This document shows positions 26,545 to 34,960 of a stretch of 45,751 nucleotides of DNA, piece by piece. The translations under genes were made by a program, and so were the position numbers. Under the pieces are notes generated by a model that ran no database searches, had not been told where the DNA came from, and saw only the letters and a list, made by a program, of their open reading frames with translations. Source of the stretch: DAONFI01 sp035403485 (GTDB lineage Bacteria; Planctomycetota; Phycisphaerae; SM23-33); contig CAZIAZ010000020.1 of the NCBI GenBank assembly GCA_964536835.1, forward strand, positions 1 through 45,751. The letters run 5' to 3'. Each line of letters starts with the position of its first letter. The first letter of the stretch is position 1.

Positions 26545-27312
26545 TCAAAGTTTATATTTTTTCTTCAACGCATCAAGGTATTGCAAGTCCTGCTTGTTCA
26601 ACGCCTTGCCTGACGTCACTTTAAGCTTGATGGCAGCAACTTTGGCCATATCCGCCTGCTGAATTTTGCCTTCAACCACGAGCTGCTGTATCTTCTGCAA
26701 CATTTCAGGCGTTATCGGGCCGACTTTTTTCTGTATCTGCTTTTTAGCCTTTTCGATATTTTTAGCCGTGGCGGCATCTATGGTTTTTTTCTTTGTCTTG
26801 TCGGCATCTGTCGGAGCGGCGGCAGATGGTGCTTTTACCGGCGCCGGCGGCTCTACCGCAGTTGCGGCGGCAACAGTCGATTCAGGTGTAACTGTTTTTT
26901 TGGCCACGGGTTTGGCCGCAATTTTCTTTGCAGCAGTAACAGGTTTGGCAGCCGTTTTAGTTTTCGGTGCAGTTGCAGGTTTGGTTGTCGGGGATGCTGC
27001 GACAGGAGCTGTCGTGGGAGCCGGTTTGGCGGCTAACGGCTTGGGCGCAGCAGGAGCGGGAGTCTTTTTCGCAGGCTTGGCCGGTTCAGGTTTGGGTTTT
27101 ACTTCAGGCTTGGGAGCGACGGCGGTTTGCGGCTCTTTTATTTCATAAACAGCGTCGACATCCACAGTTTCAGTCGAATATATGCTTTTGCCGACACCTG
27201 ACGTCTGCTGTTCGCCAGGCGTTTCGTCGTAAACCTTTCGCGACGTCCTGTTACAGCCGGCTGCCAGAACGCATACCACAAGCAACATTAATAATCTGCC
27301 AAATATTTCCAT
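26545..27312 (-). CDS. Pro/Ala/Lys-rich lipoprotein
   Basis: About 255 aa. Signal peptide with lipobox LAAGC (Cys20 from the ATG at 27312). Residues of about 70-170 are a low-complexity Ala/Pro/Lys/Thr linker, suited to crossing the peptidoglycan. The C-terminal 75 residues are predicted helical and Lys-rich (KNIEKAKKQIQKKVGPITPE; LDALKKKYKL). Function unknown; a wall-spanning tether is plausible. A second in-frame ATG at 27333 is possible, but the later one sits behind GAGG and right at the signal peptide. It is 18 nt upstream of the transporter gene. Confidence 0.7.
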   Translation of the reverse strand: MEIFGRLLMLLVVCVLAAGCNRTSRKVYDETPGEQQTSGVGKSIYSTETVDVDAVYEIKEPQTAVAPKPEVKPKPEPAKPAKKTPAPAAPKPLAAKPAPTTAPVAASPTTKPATAPKTKTAAKPVTAAKKIAAKPVAKKTVTPESTVAAATAVEPPAPVKAPSAAAPTDADKTKKKTIDAATAKNIEKAKKQIQKKVGPITPEMLQKIQQLVVEGKIQQADMAKVAAIKLKVTSGKALNKQDLQYLDALKKKYKL

Positions 27313-27433
27313 CTCAATTTTCCTCGCACACATTAAACTTATTTTTAGGCCGAACCCGTTTTTGTTGAAAATCTTCCATATTTTTTTAGCCTTTCACGGC
27401 GGTTTATGCAAATCAATTCCGCAGGCTGCGTCG

Positions 27434-28198
27434 TCACTTCACAAATACCACTCTGCCGTATTCGTCGCAAAGATGATAATTCGGCTTGCCCAATTTCGGA
27501 AACGACGAGAGCTCCGGGCCCTGCCTGTCGATATAAACGCTGTAGTTATATCGGCCCACAAGTATGCGCCAATTGGCTCCGGGTCCGAATTTTTCGCCTC
27601 TTTTTGTAAGTTCCGAAACCGGCACAGCCATCTCAGCCGTCCAGAACATATCGACGTCGCCCCATTTATTGAGAGTGCCTTTATATTGAGCGGCTACAGT
27701 CAGCTCACAGGTATAGTCGTAGCAACTCGCCATGCCGAGGTAAGATTTCGCCGGAAAAAAGAACGTCGATTTCTTTGACATGGGCGTTACGTAAAGTTCC
27801 CAATACCAGCTGAAATCGGACGGCCAAAGAAAGACTTCCATCAGGTCGCCCCAATTATAATGATGCATGCCGTTTTCAGTGCCGTTAGCCTGAATATCGC
27901 TGTCCGTGAATTTTCCTGCGATATAAAGATATTTGTTATCCCAGGCAAAGCGCACTTCGCCGGCGTCTTTGAGAGATTCCCCGCGGGCAGCTCTGTCGCA
28001 AGGAATGCTCAGCGAATAAGCCTTGGCATTCTTCCACACGGGGTCGTCAAGTTTGCCGTCCACATTGACAGGCACGGCAGTGTATAAGGCATCGATATCC
28101 GGAGTTTTGCCGGCTGACATATTGTTTGCGTCGTTCGCGCAGCCGGCAATAAAACCCACACCCATCAGCAATGAAAAAACAAAGACTTCTCGCAACAT
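27434..28198 (-). CDS. Lipoprotein with CBM9-like carbohydrate-binding domain
   Basis: A 254-aa exported lipoprotein (lipobox FIAGC, Cys20). The remainder is one CBM9-like beta-sandwich: VNVDGKLDDPVWKNAKAYSL at the start, then VRFAWDNKYLYIAGKFTDSDI, GDLMEVFLWP, YWELYVTP, and MFWTAEMAVPVSELTKRG. In this family (DOMON/CBM9, DUF1083-type) the domain binds sugars or haem-like ligands. Probably a surface glycan-binding lipoprotein. It is divergent from an Lrp-like regulator, with an operator-like dyad between them. Confidence 0.85.
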   Translation of the reverse strand: MLREVFVFSLLMGVGFIAGCANDANNMSAGKTPDIDALYTAVPVNVDGKLDDPVWKNAKAYSLSIPCDRAARGESLKDAGEVRFAWDNKYLYIAGKFTDSDIQANGTENGMHHYNWGDLMEVFLWPSDFSWYWELYVTPMSKKSTFFFPAKSYLGMASCYDYTCELTVAAQYKGTLNKWGDVDMFWTAEMAVPVSELTKRGEKFGPGANWRILVGRYNYSVYIDRQGPELSSFPKLGKPNYHLCDEYGRVVFVK

Positions 28199-28230
28199 AT
28201 CGCATCTCCACTGTTGGTTCGAAAAATATC

Positions 28231-28250
28231 AGAATTATCGTCATGATTCT
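28231..28250. promoter_or_regulatory. Imperfect dyad, candidate Lrp-type operator
   Basis: AGAATTATCGTCATGATTCT is an imperfect inverted repeat (14 of 20 positions symmetric) in the 133-bp region between the CBM9-like lipoprotein and the Lrp/AsnC-like gene. This is the place where an autoregulating Lrp protein would bind. Confidence 0.4.
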
Positions 28251-28331
28251 AATATGCAAGGCGAGTTTTTTCCAGATGTTTATTGCCCGTCTTTTCAAGG
28301 TCGTATATAATTTCACGCAGGAGATTATCCA

Positions 28332-28766
28332 ATGCAACCGGACGACACCGACTGGAAAATAATCGACATCCTTCGGAACGAATATATGCCCAACAACGCC
28401 ATCGCGAGAAAGCTGGGCGTATCCGAAGGCATGATACGCCACCGAATTCAGCGTCTAAAAGACGCCGGCATAATGATAATAAAAGCCCTCATCAATCCGG
28501 ATGTGCTTGAAAACCAGCAACTTGCCGTATTAGCCGTAAATGTCGTCGAATCCAGAATGCTCGCCGCCAAGGCACATGAAATTTCAGAATTGCCCGGCGT
28601 ATTGAGTGTCTCGATAGTTTCAGGCCGTTACGACCTGATAGCCGAACTGCTTCTGGATTCCAGCCACGGATTGGTAAATTTTCTGACCGAAACACTCTCG
28701 CGTGTGGACGGCATCAGCAAGACGGAAAGTTTCCTGCTGCTCAAGAATTGCAACAAATTCGTATAG
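28332..28766 (+). CDS. Lrp/AsnC family transcriptional regulator
   Basis: A 144-aa protein. An N-terminal winged helix-turn-helix (DDTDWKIIDILRNEYMPNNA ... AIARKLGVSEGMIRHRIQRLK, residues about 4-50) is followed by a RAM/AsnC ligand-binding domain (AHEISELPGVLSVSIVSGRYDLIAELLLDS). Members form octameric discs and sense small molecules such as amino acids. The ATG at 28332 follows CAGGAG at 8 nt. It is divergent from the CBM9-like lipoprotein; the Na+-amino acid-type transporter at 24433 is another possible target (inference). Confidence 0.9.
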   Translation: MQPDDTDWKIIDILRNEYMPNNAIARKLGVSEGMIRHRIQRLKDAGIMIIKALINPDVLENQQLAVLAVNVVESRMLAAKAHEISELPGVLSVSIVSGRYDLIAELLLDSSHGLVNFLTETLSRVDGISKTESFLLLKNCNKFV

Positions 28767-28813
28767 TATTCCGCCTATTTATGTTACCTGATTCCTGAAA
28801 GAAAGGGATGCAA

Positions 28814-29728
28814 ATGAAATGGTACTGTCACATTAAAGGTCAGCAATACGGCCCTGTCGACGAAGCGACTTTGCGTACATGGATAAGCGAAGGCAGGGTT
28901 CTGCCGAATGACCTTGTCTGGGCGGAAGGCATGGAAAACTGGGTGAAGGCTTACGTAATCATGAACGGCACGACGGCTGAAATCAAAGGCACCGGCGGCA
29001 TGACGCCATGTAAAGATATCAGGTCAAAAGCACGCACAGCGCTTGCCGGCAAATGGGGCATGTGCGCACTGTATATGCTCGGTTTTTTCGTAATAACATC
29101 ATTAATATCCGCCTTTACGACTTATCCGCCGTTTTTCGCCAGGCATGAATACAGGGAAGCGGAAGTCAACTGGGGTCAACTGCTTTTAAACGGGCCGTTT
29201 ACGCTGGGCTTCGCGATGTTTTTTCTGGGTGTGGGTCGCGGCGGCATGCCGTCTTTCGGCACTTTTTTCGCCGGATTTAAACGGTTTATCGGCGCATTTT
29301 GCCTGTATTGGTGCATGCTTGTTTTCGTTCTGCTGTGGATGCTGCTTCTGATTATACCGGGCATTATGGCGGCATATTCGTATGCGATGGCTTATTACGT
29401 CTACGCCGACAATCCCGAACTTGGCGCACTCGGTGCGATTAAACGCAGCAAGGAACTGATGTACGGCCACCGGCTGAAATTATTCTGGCTGGGCCTGACG
29501 TTCATAGGCTGGGGATTTTTGTGCATACTGACATTCGGCATAGGTTTTTTATGGCTGGTGCCATACTTCAATACCGCCCTCGCCGTTTTTTATCACGACA
29601 TTCAACAGCCTGCCTTGGCAGATATTTCAGAATCCGCTCCACAGGGCCAACCAGCGGAATCGACTGTACAAACCGAGAATAATGAACCGCCTATGGATTT
29701 ATCACGTCCGATAAATCCGCAGCAGTAA
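28814..29728 (+). CDS. GYF_2 (DUF4339) and DUF975 membrane protein
   Basis: About 304 aa. Residues 1-50 form a GYF_2 domain (MKWYCHIKGQQYGPV ... WISEGRVLPNDLVWAEGMENW), a small cytosolic peptide-binding-like module common in planctomycetes. The rest is a DUF975 integral membrane domain with about five segments and the conserved LLIIPGIMAAYSYAMAYYV, NPELGALGAIKRSKELMYGH and FGIGFLWLVPY motifs. Function unknown. Two ATGs lie close together (28808 and 28814); the second is correctly spaced from AAAGGG. Confidence 0.88.
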   Translation: MKWYCHIKGQQYGPVDEATLRTWISEGRVLPNDLVWAEGMENWVKAYVIMNGTTAEIKGTGGMTPCKDIRSKARTALAGKWGMCALYMLGFFVITSLISAFTTYPPFFARHEYREAEVNWGQLLLNGPFTLGFAMFFLGVGRGGMPSFGTFFAGFKRFIGAFCLYWCMLVFVLLWMLLLIIPGIMAAYSYAMAYYVYADNPELGALGAIKRSKELMYGHRLKLFWLGLTFIGWGFLCILTFGIGFLWLVPYFNTALAVFYHDIQQPALADISESAPQGQPAESTVQTENNEPPMDLSRPINPQQ

Positions 29729-29745
29729 AGTCCAAACCGTACCGT

Positions 29746-30783
29746 TCAAAACATTTTTTTGGCTAGCGCGAGTATGCCCTGTTTCCACGGGACGCGATGG
29801 CTGATGCCGCTGCGGCCCTGAAAGCTGGCAAGATTCTGCAAATACCAGCGATAATTTCGCAGCAGCGCGTCCTTGTTGGAAAACTCAGGCGTGAATCCAA
29901 GCACTTTTTCCGCTTTTTCCACGCTCACGAACGAATCTGTGCAGGCGGTCTCGTAAACCCACTTGTAAAGCGGTGAAAGCCTGAAAAATTCCAGGATTCG
30001 CAGCGTCCAAATCATCGGCCAAGCCGGAAAACCCTTGATATGTTTTCCGAAACCGGCGTCGTCAAGAACCGCCTGAAAATCCTCTTTCATGGTCGTAAAA
30101 TCTTTGGCGCCGATGTTAAAGACATCGTTGCAGATTTTTTCATCGAGCGTCGCGCACAGCCATATTGCCCGACAGAGATCTTCCACGTCAAGCAACTGGT
30201 AACGGTTATTGCCGCTGCCTATCATCGGGAAATTGCGGCCGTCTTTTGCCCAGTCGTAAAGCAGTGCAAATACGCCCAGCCGCTCCGGCCCTATAAACGA
30301 CTTCGGCCGAACGATGGATACGCACATGCCTTTATCGCGGTATTCGGCACAGATTTTTTCGGCTGATATTTTTGCGACGCCGTACGGCCCGACGCCGACA
30401 AGCCGGTCGTTTTCAAAAATCGGGTGATGGTCCGGCACGCCGTAAACGGCTGTAGATGAAACATGAACGACTCGCTTCACCCCGGCAGCATATGCCCGTT
30501 CCATGACGTTGCGCGTACCGTCGATATCAATCGAAAAAATTTCCGACTTTTTATACAGCGGCAGCGCCGCAGCAGTGTGTATGACGACATGAACGTCCTG
30601 AAGGGCTTCGTCGAGTTTTGCCGCGTCGCGGATGTCGCCGGTGATTTCGCGAACCCTGTCGCGCTCCAGATAATCGAACGGCGCCACGTCAAGTGAAGTC
30701 ACATCCTGTGCCTTATCGAGCAGGAATCTGGCCATGTTGATTCCCAGGAAACCAGCCCCCCCTGTTATAAGATATCTTGCCAT
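29746..30783 (-). CDS. NAD-dependent epimerase/dehydratase (extended SDR)
   Basis: A 345-aa extended short-chain dehydrogenase. The Rossmann motif is ITGGAGFLG at residues 6-14, followed by D-x-x-GDIRD, a Ser/Thr in HVSSTAVYG and the catalytic YxxxK in YGVAK. It probably modifies a nucleotide- or lipid-linked sugar. It is last in the run UbiA prenyltransferase, SMR protein, GT-C-like protein, epimerase, so it probably supplies or modifies the sugar of that pathway. The ATG at 30783 follows GAGG at 10 nt, but that whole leader including the ATG is present in tandem upstream (30781-30930). Confidence 0.88.
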   Translation of the reverse strand: MARYLITGGAGFLGINMARFLLDKAQDVTSLDVAPFDYLERDRVREITGDIRDAAKLDEALQDVHVVIHTAAALPLYKKSEIFSIDIDGTRNVMERAYAAGVKRVVHVSSTAVYGVPDHHPIFENDRLVGVGPYGVAKISAEKICAEYRDKGMCVSIVRPKSFIGPERLGVFALLYDWAKDGRNFPMIGSGNNRYQLLDVEDLCRAIWLCATLDEKICNDVFNIGAKDFTTMKEDFQAVLDDAGFGKHIKGFPAWPMIWTLRILEFFRLSPLYKWVYETACTDSFVSVEKAEKVLGFTPEFSNKDALLRNYRWYLQNLASFQGRSGISHRVPWKQGILALAKKMF

Positions 30784-30930
30784 TATTTAAAAACCTCAAA
30801 ATGTTTTATAATACACCCTGTCATTATTTAAAAATCTCAAAATGTTTTATAATACACCTTGTCATTATTTAAAAACCTCAAAACGTTTTATAATACACAC
30901 CTTATCATTATTCAAAAACTCGGAAACGTG
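30781..30930 (-). repeat. 41-bp tandem repeat duplicating leader and start codon of the epimerase gene
   Basis: On the plus strand CATTATTTAAAAA recurs at 30781, 30822, 30863 and 30906 (CATTATTCAAAAA), giving periods of 41, 41 and 43 bp. The fourth copy is degraded and ends at the stop codon of the upstream gene. On the minus strand each unit carries GAG(G/A), an AT stretch and ATG. Two units encode complete 13-codon ORFs, MTRCIIKHFEIFK and MTGCIIKHFEVFK, whose TAA overlaps the next ATG (TAATG). The last TAATG opens the epimerase gene. The first copy (43 bp) is out of phase and stops after six codons. Confidence 0.9.
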
Positions 30931-30931
30931 T

Positions 30932-32620
30932 TTATTTGACGGCTGACGACTTTTTCAGATACAAGCGCCAGTCTGAATTTTCGTCTTTAAGATAGTAGTT
31001 ATCATAAAAATATTGGCCATACCTGCTTAAAATTTCTTTGGAATAATTTGCATAATTGTCTTTTTTTGACACAAGGACAGCATCGACATCATCAAACAGT
31101 TCATGTCGCGAAGGCTGATGGCTGCCGTCGAACAGCAGGCCGTAATGCAGCCAGGCCCAATCGCCTTTACGATAGGCAGAGCCGTACAGCAGCGGCCAGT
31201 TGTTGAACATGGTCAATGAGTAAACGACGTAGTTTTTGGGCACGCGGTTTTTGGCAAGCAGTTCCGTACCCAAGTTGAGATTTTCCGCGACAGGCATGCC
31301 GTCGAGAATGAACGGCATATCATTCAATGCCGGATTCGTCAGCAGACAATATCTGCGGGCGGAATTGTTTATTAACAATCTATGACGCAAGGCATTGACT
31401 GTCGACTGCGTCTGGCCGAATGCGAAAAAAAACGCGCACACGAAGCCCAGCATGCCTATGACAAAGCCTCGCCACGTCGGCTGATTGCGAAAAATCGCAT
31501 CCGTCCACCCGAAGACGGCAAAAATGAAAATGTAAGGAAACATGAATTTATCCAATTTCATGCACCCTACCATCACAAAAAAGACGATTGCGGCGGCAAT
31601 GATGAGGATCGTGAGATTTTTCGTAAAATTTACGAAAAATCGCGGTTTTCGTGCGTCGCCGGAAATGGATGAGCCGTTTCCGGCTGCTATTCCTCCCCAT
31701 AGGCATACGGACAATATCATCAATCCGAAATTCACGTCAAGAAGATTGAACCAGGCTTTCGTCACGCAGATGGACGCTACGTTGCTGCCGGAATTTTTTA
31801 TCAGCCTGAACATGTCGAAAAAAAAGGCGTCCAGTCGGCCGTGCAGATACACGGCTACGATAACCGTCACAGTCAGAAAACCCGCAAAAATCAGCGTCAG
31901 CTTTGAAATCGGAATTTTTTTAGCAAACACACCGAGCAAAAGCAGAAGAATTCCGCCGATGCCGAAATTTATTTTAAGGAAAAACGCACAGCCGAGCATC
32001 AGGCCTATGCAGATACCGTCGACAAAATCACCGCAACGTATCTTCGGCAGCAACGCCGCCACCAACAGCGGCGAAATCATCGCCAGCCCAAGCCGGTTAT
32101 AGACCGTTTCATAACTCGACGCCGGCAACGGCGTGCCGAGCGCATTTGCACCCAACATGAGAGAAACGGCAGCTATGGTTATAAAACTCGACGGCAGATA
32201 CGCCATCCGCTTTGAGCAAATCACCCATGTGGATATCAACACCATCGGCATGAACGCCAGATATCCCATCGTGAGAGCCGCCCCTTTTACGCCGCAAATC
32301 AGAATCCCCAGATGCACAAGCATATACTGAAACACGCCCATCGGCGATATGAAATCAACGTGCGGCCGCTGGCCGGAAAAAACCCGATGGCCCTGCTCAA
32401 GGAGATGAACGCCGGCTCTTGCACCCTCGTCCGCAAACGGCAGCGAGCCGGTGTACCACCGCATGCCGGCGAGCGCAACAGTCCATATGAAAAGAATTAA
32501 CAGCGATACAATCAGCACACGGCCGGAGTCGCGGAAAAGAAAAACATATGCCGATTTTTCCGGCGACGAAAGCGAATTGTCAATCATCGCGTCCGGCGTC
32601 CGGTCAGCCATGTTTTTCAT
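30932..32620 (-). CDS. Multi-spanning membrane protein, GT-C/GT39-like glycosyltransferase candidate
   Basis: About 562 aa with roughly 11-12 hydrophobic segments from residue 30 onward and a soluble C-terminal domain of about 120 residues (LLAKNRVPKNYVVYSLTMFN ... YDNYYLKDENSDWRLYLKK). An acidic residue pair in the first extracytoplasmic loop (LPFADEGARAG) sits where GT-C enzymes carry their catalytic Asp. Such enzymes use polyprenyl-phosphate sugars, which fits the neighbouring UbiA- and SMR-type genes. The ATG at 32620 overlaps the upstream stop (ATGA). Assignment to GT-C is from layout and context, not from a decisive motif. Confidence 0.68.
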   Translation of the reverse strand: MKNMADRTPDAMIDNSLSSPEKSAYVFLFRDSGRVLIVSLLILFIWTVALAGMRWYTGSLPFADEGARAGVHLLEQGHRVFSGQRPHVDFISPMGVFQYMLVHLGILICGVKGAALTMGYLAFMPMVLISTWVICSKRMAYLPSSFITIAAVSLMLGANALGTPLPASSYETVYNRLGLAMISPLLVAALLPKIRCGDFVDGICIGLMLGCAFFLKINFGIGGILLLLLGVFAKKIPISKLTLIFAGFLTVTVIVAVYLHGRLDAFFFDMFRLIKNSGSNVASICVTKAWFNLLDVNFGLMILSVCLWGGIAAGNGSSISGDARKPRFFVNFTKNLTILIIAAAIVFFVMVGCMKLDKFMFPYIFIFAVFGWTDAIFRNQPTWRGFVIGMLGFVCAFFFAFGQTQSTVNALRHRLLINNSARRYCLLTNPALNDMPFILDGMPVAENLNLGTELLAKNRVPKNYVVYSLTMFNNWPLLYGSAYRKGDWAWLHYGLLFDGSHQPSRHELFDDVDAVLVSKKDNYANYSKEILSRYGQYFYDNYYLKDENSDWRLYLKKSSAVK

Positions 32621-32988
32621 CTTGTTTGTGACACCATCCATACTCCGGCAATGATAAATATCATTCCGGCGATTTGCAACCACGAAACCCGCTCGTCGAG
32701 CATCGGAATGAATCTGGCCAGCAGAACCACAATCAGCAGGCCGACGCTGACCATGACCGGATACGCCACTGAAATCGGCAGGCCGGAGAGGGCTTTGCGA
32801 TAGACCAGCACGTTTGCTGCAAAAAGGATTATGCCCGCTACGGTTGCAACATTGAGAAAACCGGCCGTCTTCGCCAGGAAAGAAGAGCTTGACGCAACAG
32901 GTTTTTCCGAAACGGCTCCGACTTTCATCAATATGTTTGCCAAAGCGTTCAGAACCAGTGCGATTGACAGAAAAATCCAGTATCGCAT
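32617..32988 (-). CDS. SMR/EamA-like small membrane protein (lipid-sugar flippase candidate)
   Basis: A 123-aa protein with four transmembrane helices, like the small multidrug resistance/ArnE-ArnF group (NALANILMKVGA in TM1; KALSGLPISVAYPVMVSVGL in TM3; GMIFIIAGVWMV in TM4). The 'A/PISVAYPV' segment matches SMR proteins. Next to a polyprenyl-phosphate sugar-type operon it is best explained as a subunit that flips undecaprenyl-linked sugar (inference). The ATG at 32988 lies 12 nt beyond the UbiA stop, with GAGGAC overlapping that stop. Confidence 0.8.
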   Translation of the reverse strand: MRYWIFLSIALVLNALANILMKVGAVSEKPVASSSSFLAKTAGFLNVATVAGIILFAANVLVYRKALSGLPISVAYPVMVSVGLLIVVLLARFIPMLDERVSWLQIAGMIFIIAGVWMVSQTR

Positions 32989-32999
32989 GATAATTGTCC

Positions 33000-33899
33000 T
33001 CAATTCAGAAATGATATTTTTGACGGAAAGAGGATTATGAGAACTATCATGGCTATCCATACCAATACGCCGATTATAAGGCCCCTGTCTCTGAGCAGCA
33101 GTTCCGTAGGGCCTGCGAAACCGCCGTTCATAGACAGCATGGCCGCGCGGCATATGCAGTAAATAATTACCGGCAGAGTATATATGAACGCCTGCGTGTG
33201 AAATTTGGCCAGCGTCTGGTCACTCATGGCATACAGCAGAAACGTCACGATTGCCAGGGTCGCGGAAAGAGTTATCAGATGCATCAGAAGCGCAGGCGTA
33301 TATCGCAAAAGCGTCCTGCGATGCGGCGCCGCGGCATCCGTACCAAGCGTGTTTATTTCGCAATACCGCTTGCAGAAGCCCAGGAACAGGCACAGGCAGA
33401 ACGTGCAGATTATCAGCCACGGACTTATGGTCACGCTGATGATTACCGCTCCGGCGATAGCCCGCAAAACAAACCCGATTGCAATACAAATCACATCGGC
33501 TAACATGCGATTTTTGAATATGGCGTTGTAAAAAATCTGCAAAACCACATACGCTGCCAGGGTCATCTCCAGTGGCCCACAGCCGCCTGCGAACAAAAAA
33601 CCTGCAATCGCAAAAATCAACGCGATTATTATCGCTTCGGCAGCGCCGACTTTCCCGCTGGCTATCGGCCTATGCCGCTTGACGGGATGAAGAATGTCAC
33701 TTTTACAGTCTATCAGGTCGTTTACGATATATGTAGCGCTTGCTATGCAGCAGAAGGCGCAAAACGCTTCGAAGGATTTGAGCCATTCGGCGGCATATCT
33801 TATATGCAGATGGTTTGCGAACACCGGCGCAGCGAAAACAAGGGTATTCTTCACCCACTGATGCGGCCTGGCGAGTTTGAGGTAATATGCTGCTTTCAT
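33000..33899 (-). CDS. UbiA-family prenyltransferase, decaprenyl-phosphate phosphoribosyltransferase-like
   Basis: A 299-aa protein with about nine membrane helices. First Asp-rich motif NDLIDCKSDILHPVKRHRPIASG; second region YNAIFKNRMLADVICIAIGFVLRAIAG. The sequence 'ND..D...D..HP.K..RPIASG' and the N-terminal ARPHQWVKN match the DPPR synthase subgroup (Rv3806c-like), which transfers 5-phosphoribosyl from PRPP to polyprenyl phosphate, rather than quinone-forming UbiA. It is first in the four-gene run ending at 29746 and divergent from thyA across 111 bp. Confidence 0.88.
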   Translation of the reverse strand: MKAAYYLKLARPHQWVKNTLVFAAPVFANHLHIRYAAEWLKSFEAFCAFCCIASATYIVNDLIDCKSDILHPVKRHRPIASGKVGAAEAIIIALIFAIAGFLFAGGCGPLEMTLAAYVVLQIFYNAIFKNRMLADVICIAIGFVLRAIAGAVIISVTISPWLIICTFCLCLFLGFCKRYCEINTLGTDAAAPHRRTLLRYTPALLMHLITLSATLAIVTFLLYAMSDQTLAKFHTQAFIYTLPVIIYCICRAAMLSMNGGFAGPTELLLRDRGLIIGVLVWIAMIVLIILFPSKISFLN

Positions 33900-34010
33900 C
33901 CGGTATTATATCGGCATAATCGTGACGATTCCTTAAGCGGTATTGACTGTGCCGCCGCAGCGATGTATCCTGATGCTCATCAACCAATCGCTCAGGAGAA
34001 AGGACGACCG

Positions 34011-34853
34011 ATGGCGTATATCATGGATGCCTACGACGACGCGCTGCGTTACATTCTCAAACACGGCGTCAAACGCCCCGACCGCACCGGCACGGGCACA
34101 CTGAGCGTGTTCGGCTATCAGACGCGATTCCGAATAAATGAAAATTTCCCGATAATCACCCGTCGCAAAGTCTGGCCTCGCAGTATCTTCTGTGAACTGC
34201 TATGGCTGCTCTCCGGCAGCAGCGACAATAAAGACCTTCAGGAAATGGGCGTCAATTTCTGGACGCCGTGGGTCAGCGAGGAATTTGAGAAAAAACACGG
34301 CTTCAACTCCGGCGAACTTGGGCCGGTCTACGGATTCCAGATGCGACATTTTGACGGTGATTACAGGACGAAGTCCGGCGGCGCCGACCAGTTGGCGTAT
34401 CTTATTAACGAAATCAGGACAAATCCGACGTCCCGCCGGATGCTTGTGAGTTACTGGAATCCCAATCAGCTCGACGCTATGCGTCTGCCGCCGTGCCATT
34501 ATACGTTTCAGGTCTACATCGACGACGAAGGCAGAATGAGCGGCATGCTTACGCAGCGGTCAGCCGATTATCCCGTCGGCGTGCCGGCTAACATACAGTT
34601 TTACAGTGCGTTCATTTACATGCTCGCACAGCAGACCGGCTATACGCCGTGGGAATTCGTCCACAACACCGGCGACACGCATATATACCTGGACCAGATA
34701 CCAGCCGTCGAGGCATACCTCTCACAGCCTGCGCCGGATTCACCAAAACTCGTCCTAAATAAAGCCGCCGACATCTACAGTTACAAACCTGAAGATTTTG
34801 AATTGATTGATTACAATCCCGGCCCCGTAATTAAAATCCCGATATCTGTCTGA
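34011..34853 (+). CDS. thyA: Thymidylate synthase
   Basis: A 280-aa enzyme converting dUMP to dTMP with methylene-THF. Motifs are RPDRTGTGTLSVFG, the catalytic Cys162 in LPPCHYTFQVY, QRSADYPVGVPANI, and HNTGDTHIYLDQ. The frame stays open upstream, but the ATG at 34011 follows AGGA at 6 nt and gives the family N-terminus. Its 3' side is followed by about 30 bp of AT-rich DNA and then repeat elements. Confidence 0.97.
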   Translation: MAYIMDAYDDALRYILKHGVKRPDRTGTGTLSVFGYQTRFRINENFPIITRRKVWPRSIFCELLWLLSGSSDNKDLQEMGVNFWTPWVSEEFEKKHGFNSGELGPVYGFQMRHFDGDYRTKSGGADQLAYLINEIRTNPTSRRMLVSYWNPNQLDAMRLPPCHYTFQVYIDDEGRMSGMLTQRSADYPVGVPANIQFYSAFIYMLAQQTGYTPWEFVHNTGDTHIYLDQIPAVEAYLSQPAPDSPKLVLNKAADIYSYKPEDFELIDYNPGPVIKIPISV

Positions 34854-34883
34854 ATTTTTTTAAAATATTTTTTAAATATTTTA

Positions 34884-34940
34884 TAGAACCTATCCCCAAA
34901 ACATGGGCAGCGCCGAAATCGAGCAATTTTGCGGGCCGGT
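34884..34940 (+). repeat. Half copy of dispersed hairpin element (type D arm)
   Basis: It starts TAGAACCTATCC and matches the minus-strand copy at 73-1 over about 57 bp, then diverges at the core. No complementary right arm is present; instead a complete element (34961-35121) follows 20 bp later. Probably a truncated older copy. Confidence 0.7.
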
Positions 34941-34960
34941 AAAGGCTTTGAGACAGTGCC

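Noticed and set aside
26666..27148. Plus-strand open frame rich in Ala/Gly/Val opposite the Pro/Ala/Lys-rich lipoprotein
   Set aside because: It is the antisense of a low-complexity GC-rich coding region, which readily gives long open frames; the lipoprotein on the minus strand has a signal peptide and lipobox.
33672..34010. Longer thyA start far upstream
   Set aside because: It would overlap the divergent UbiA gene and add 113 residues not found in thymidylate synthases; the ATG at 34011 has a proper ribosome site.
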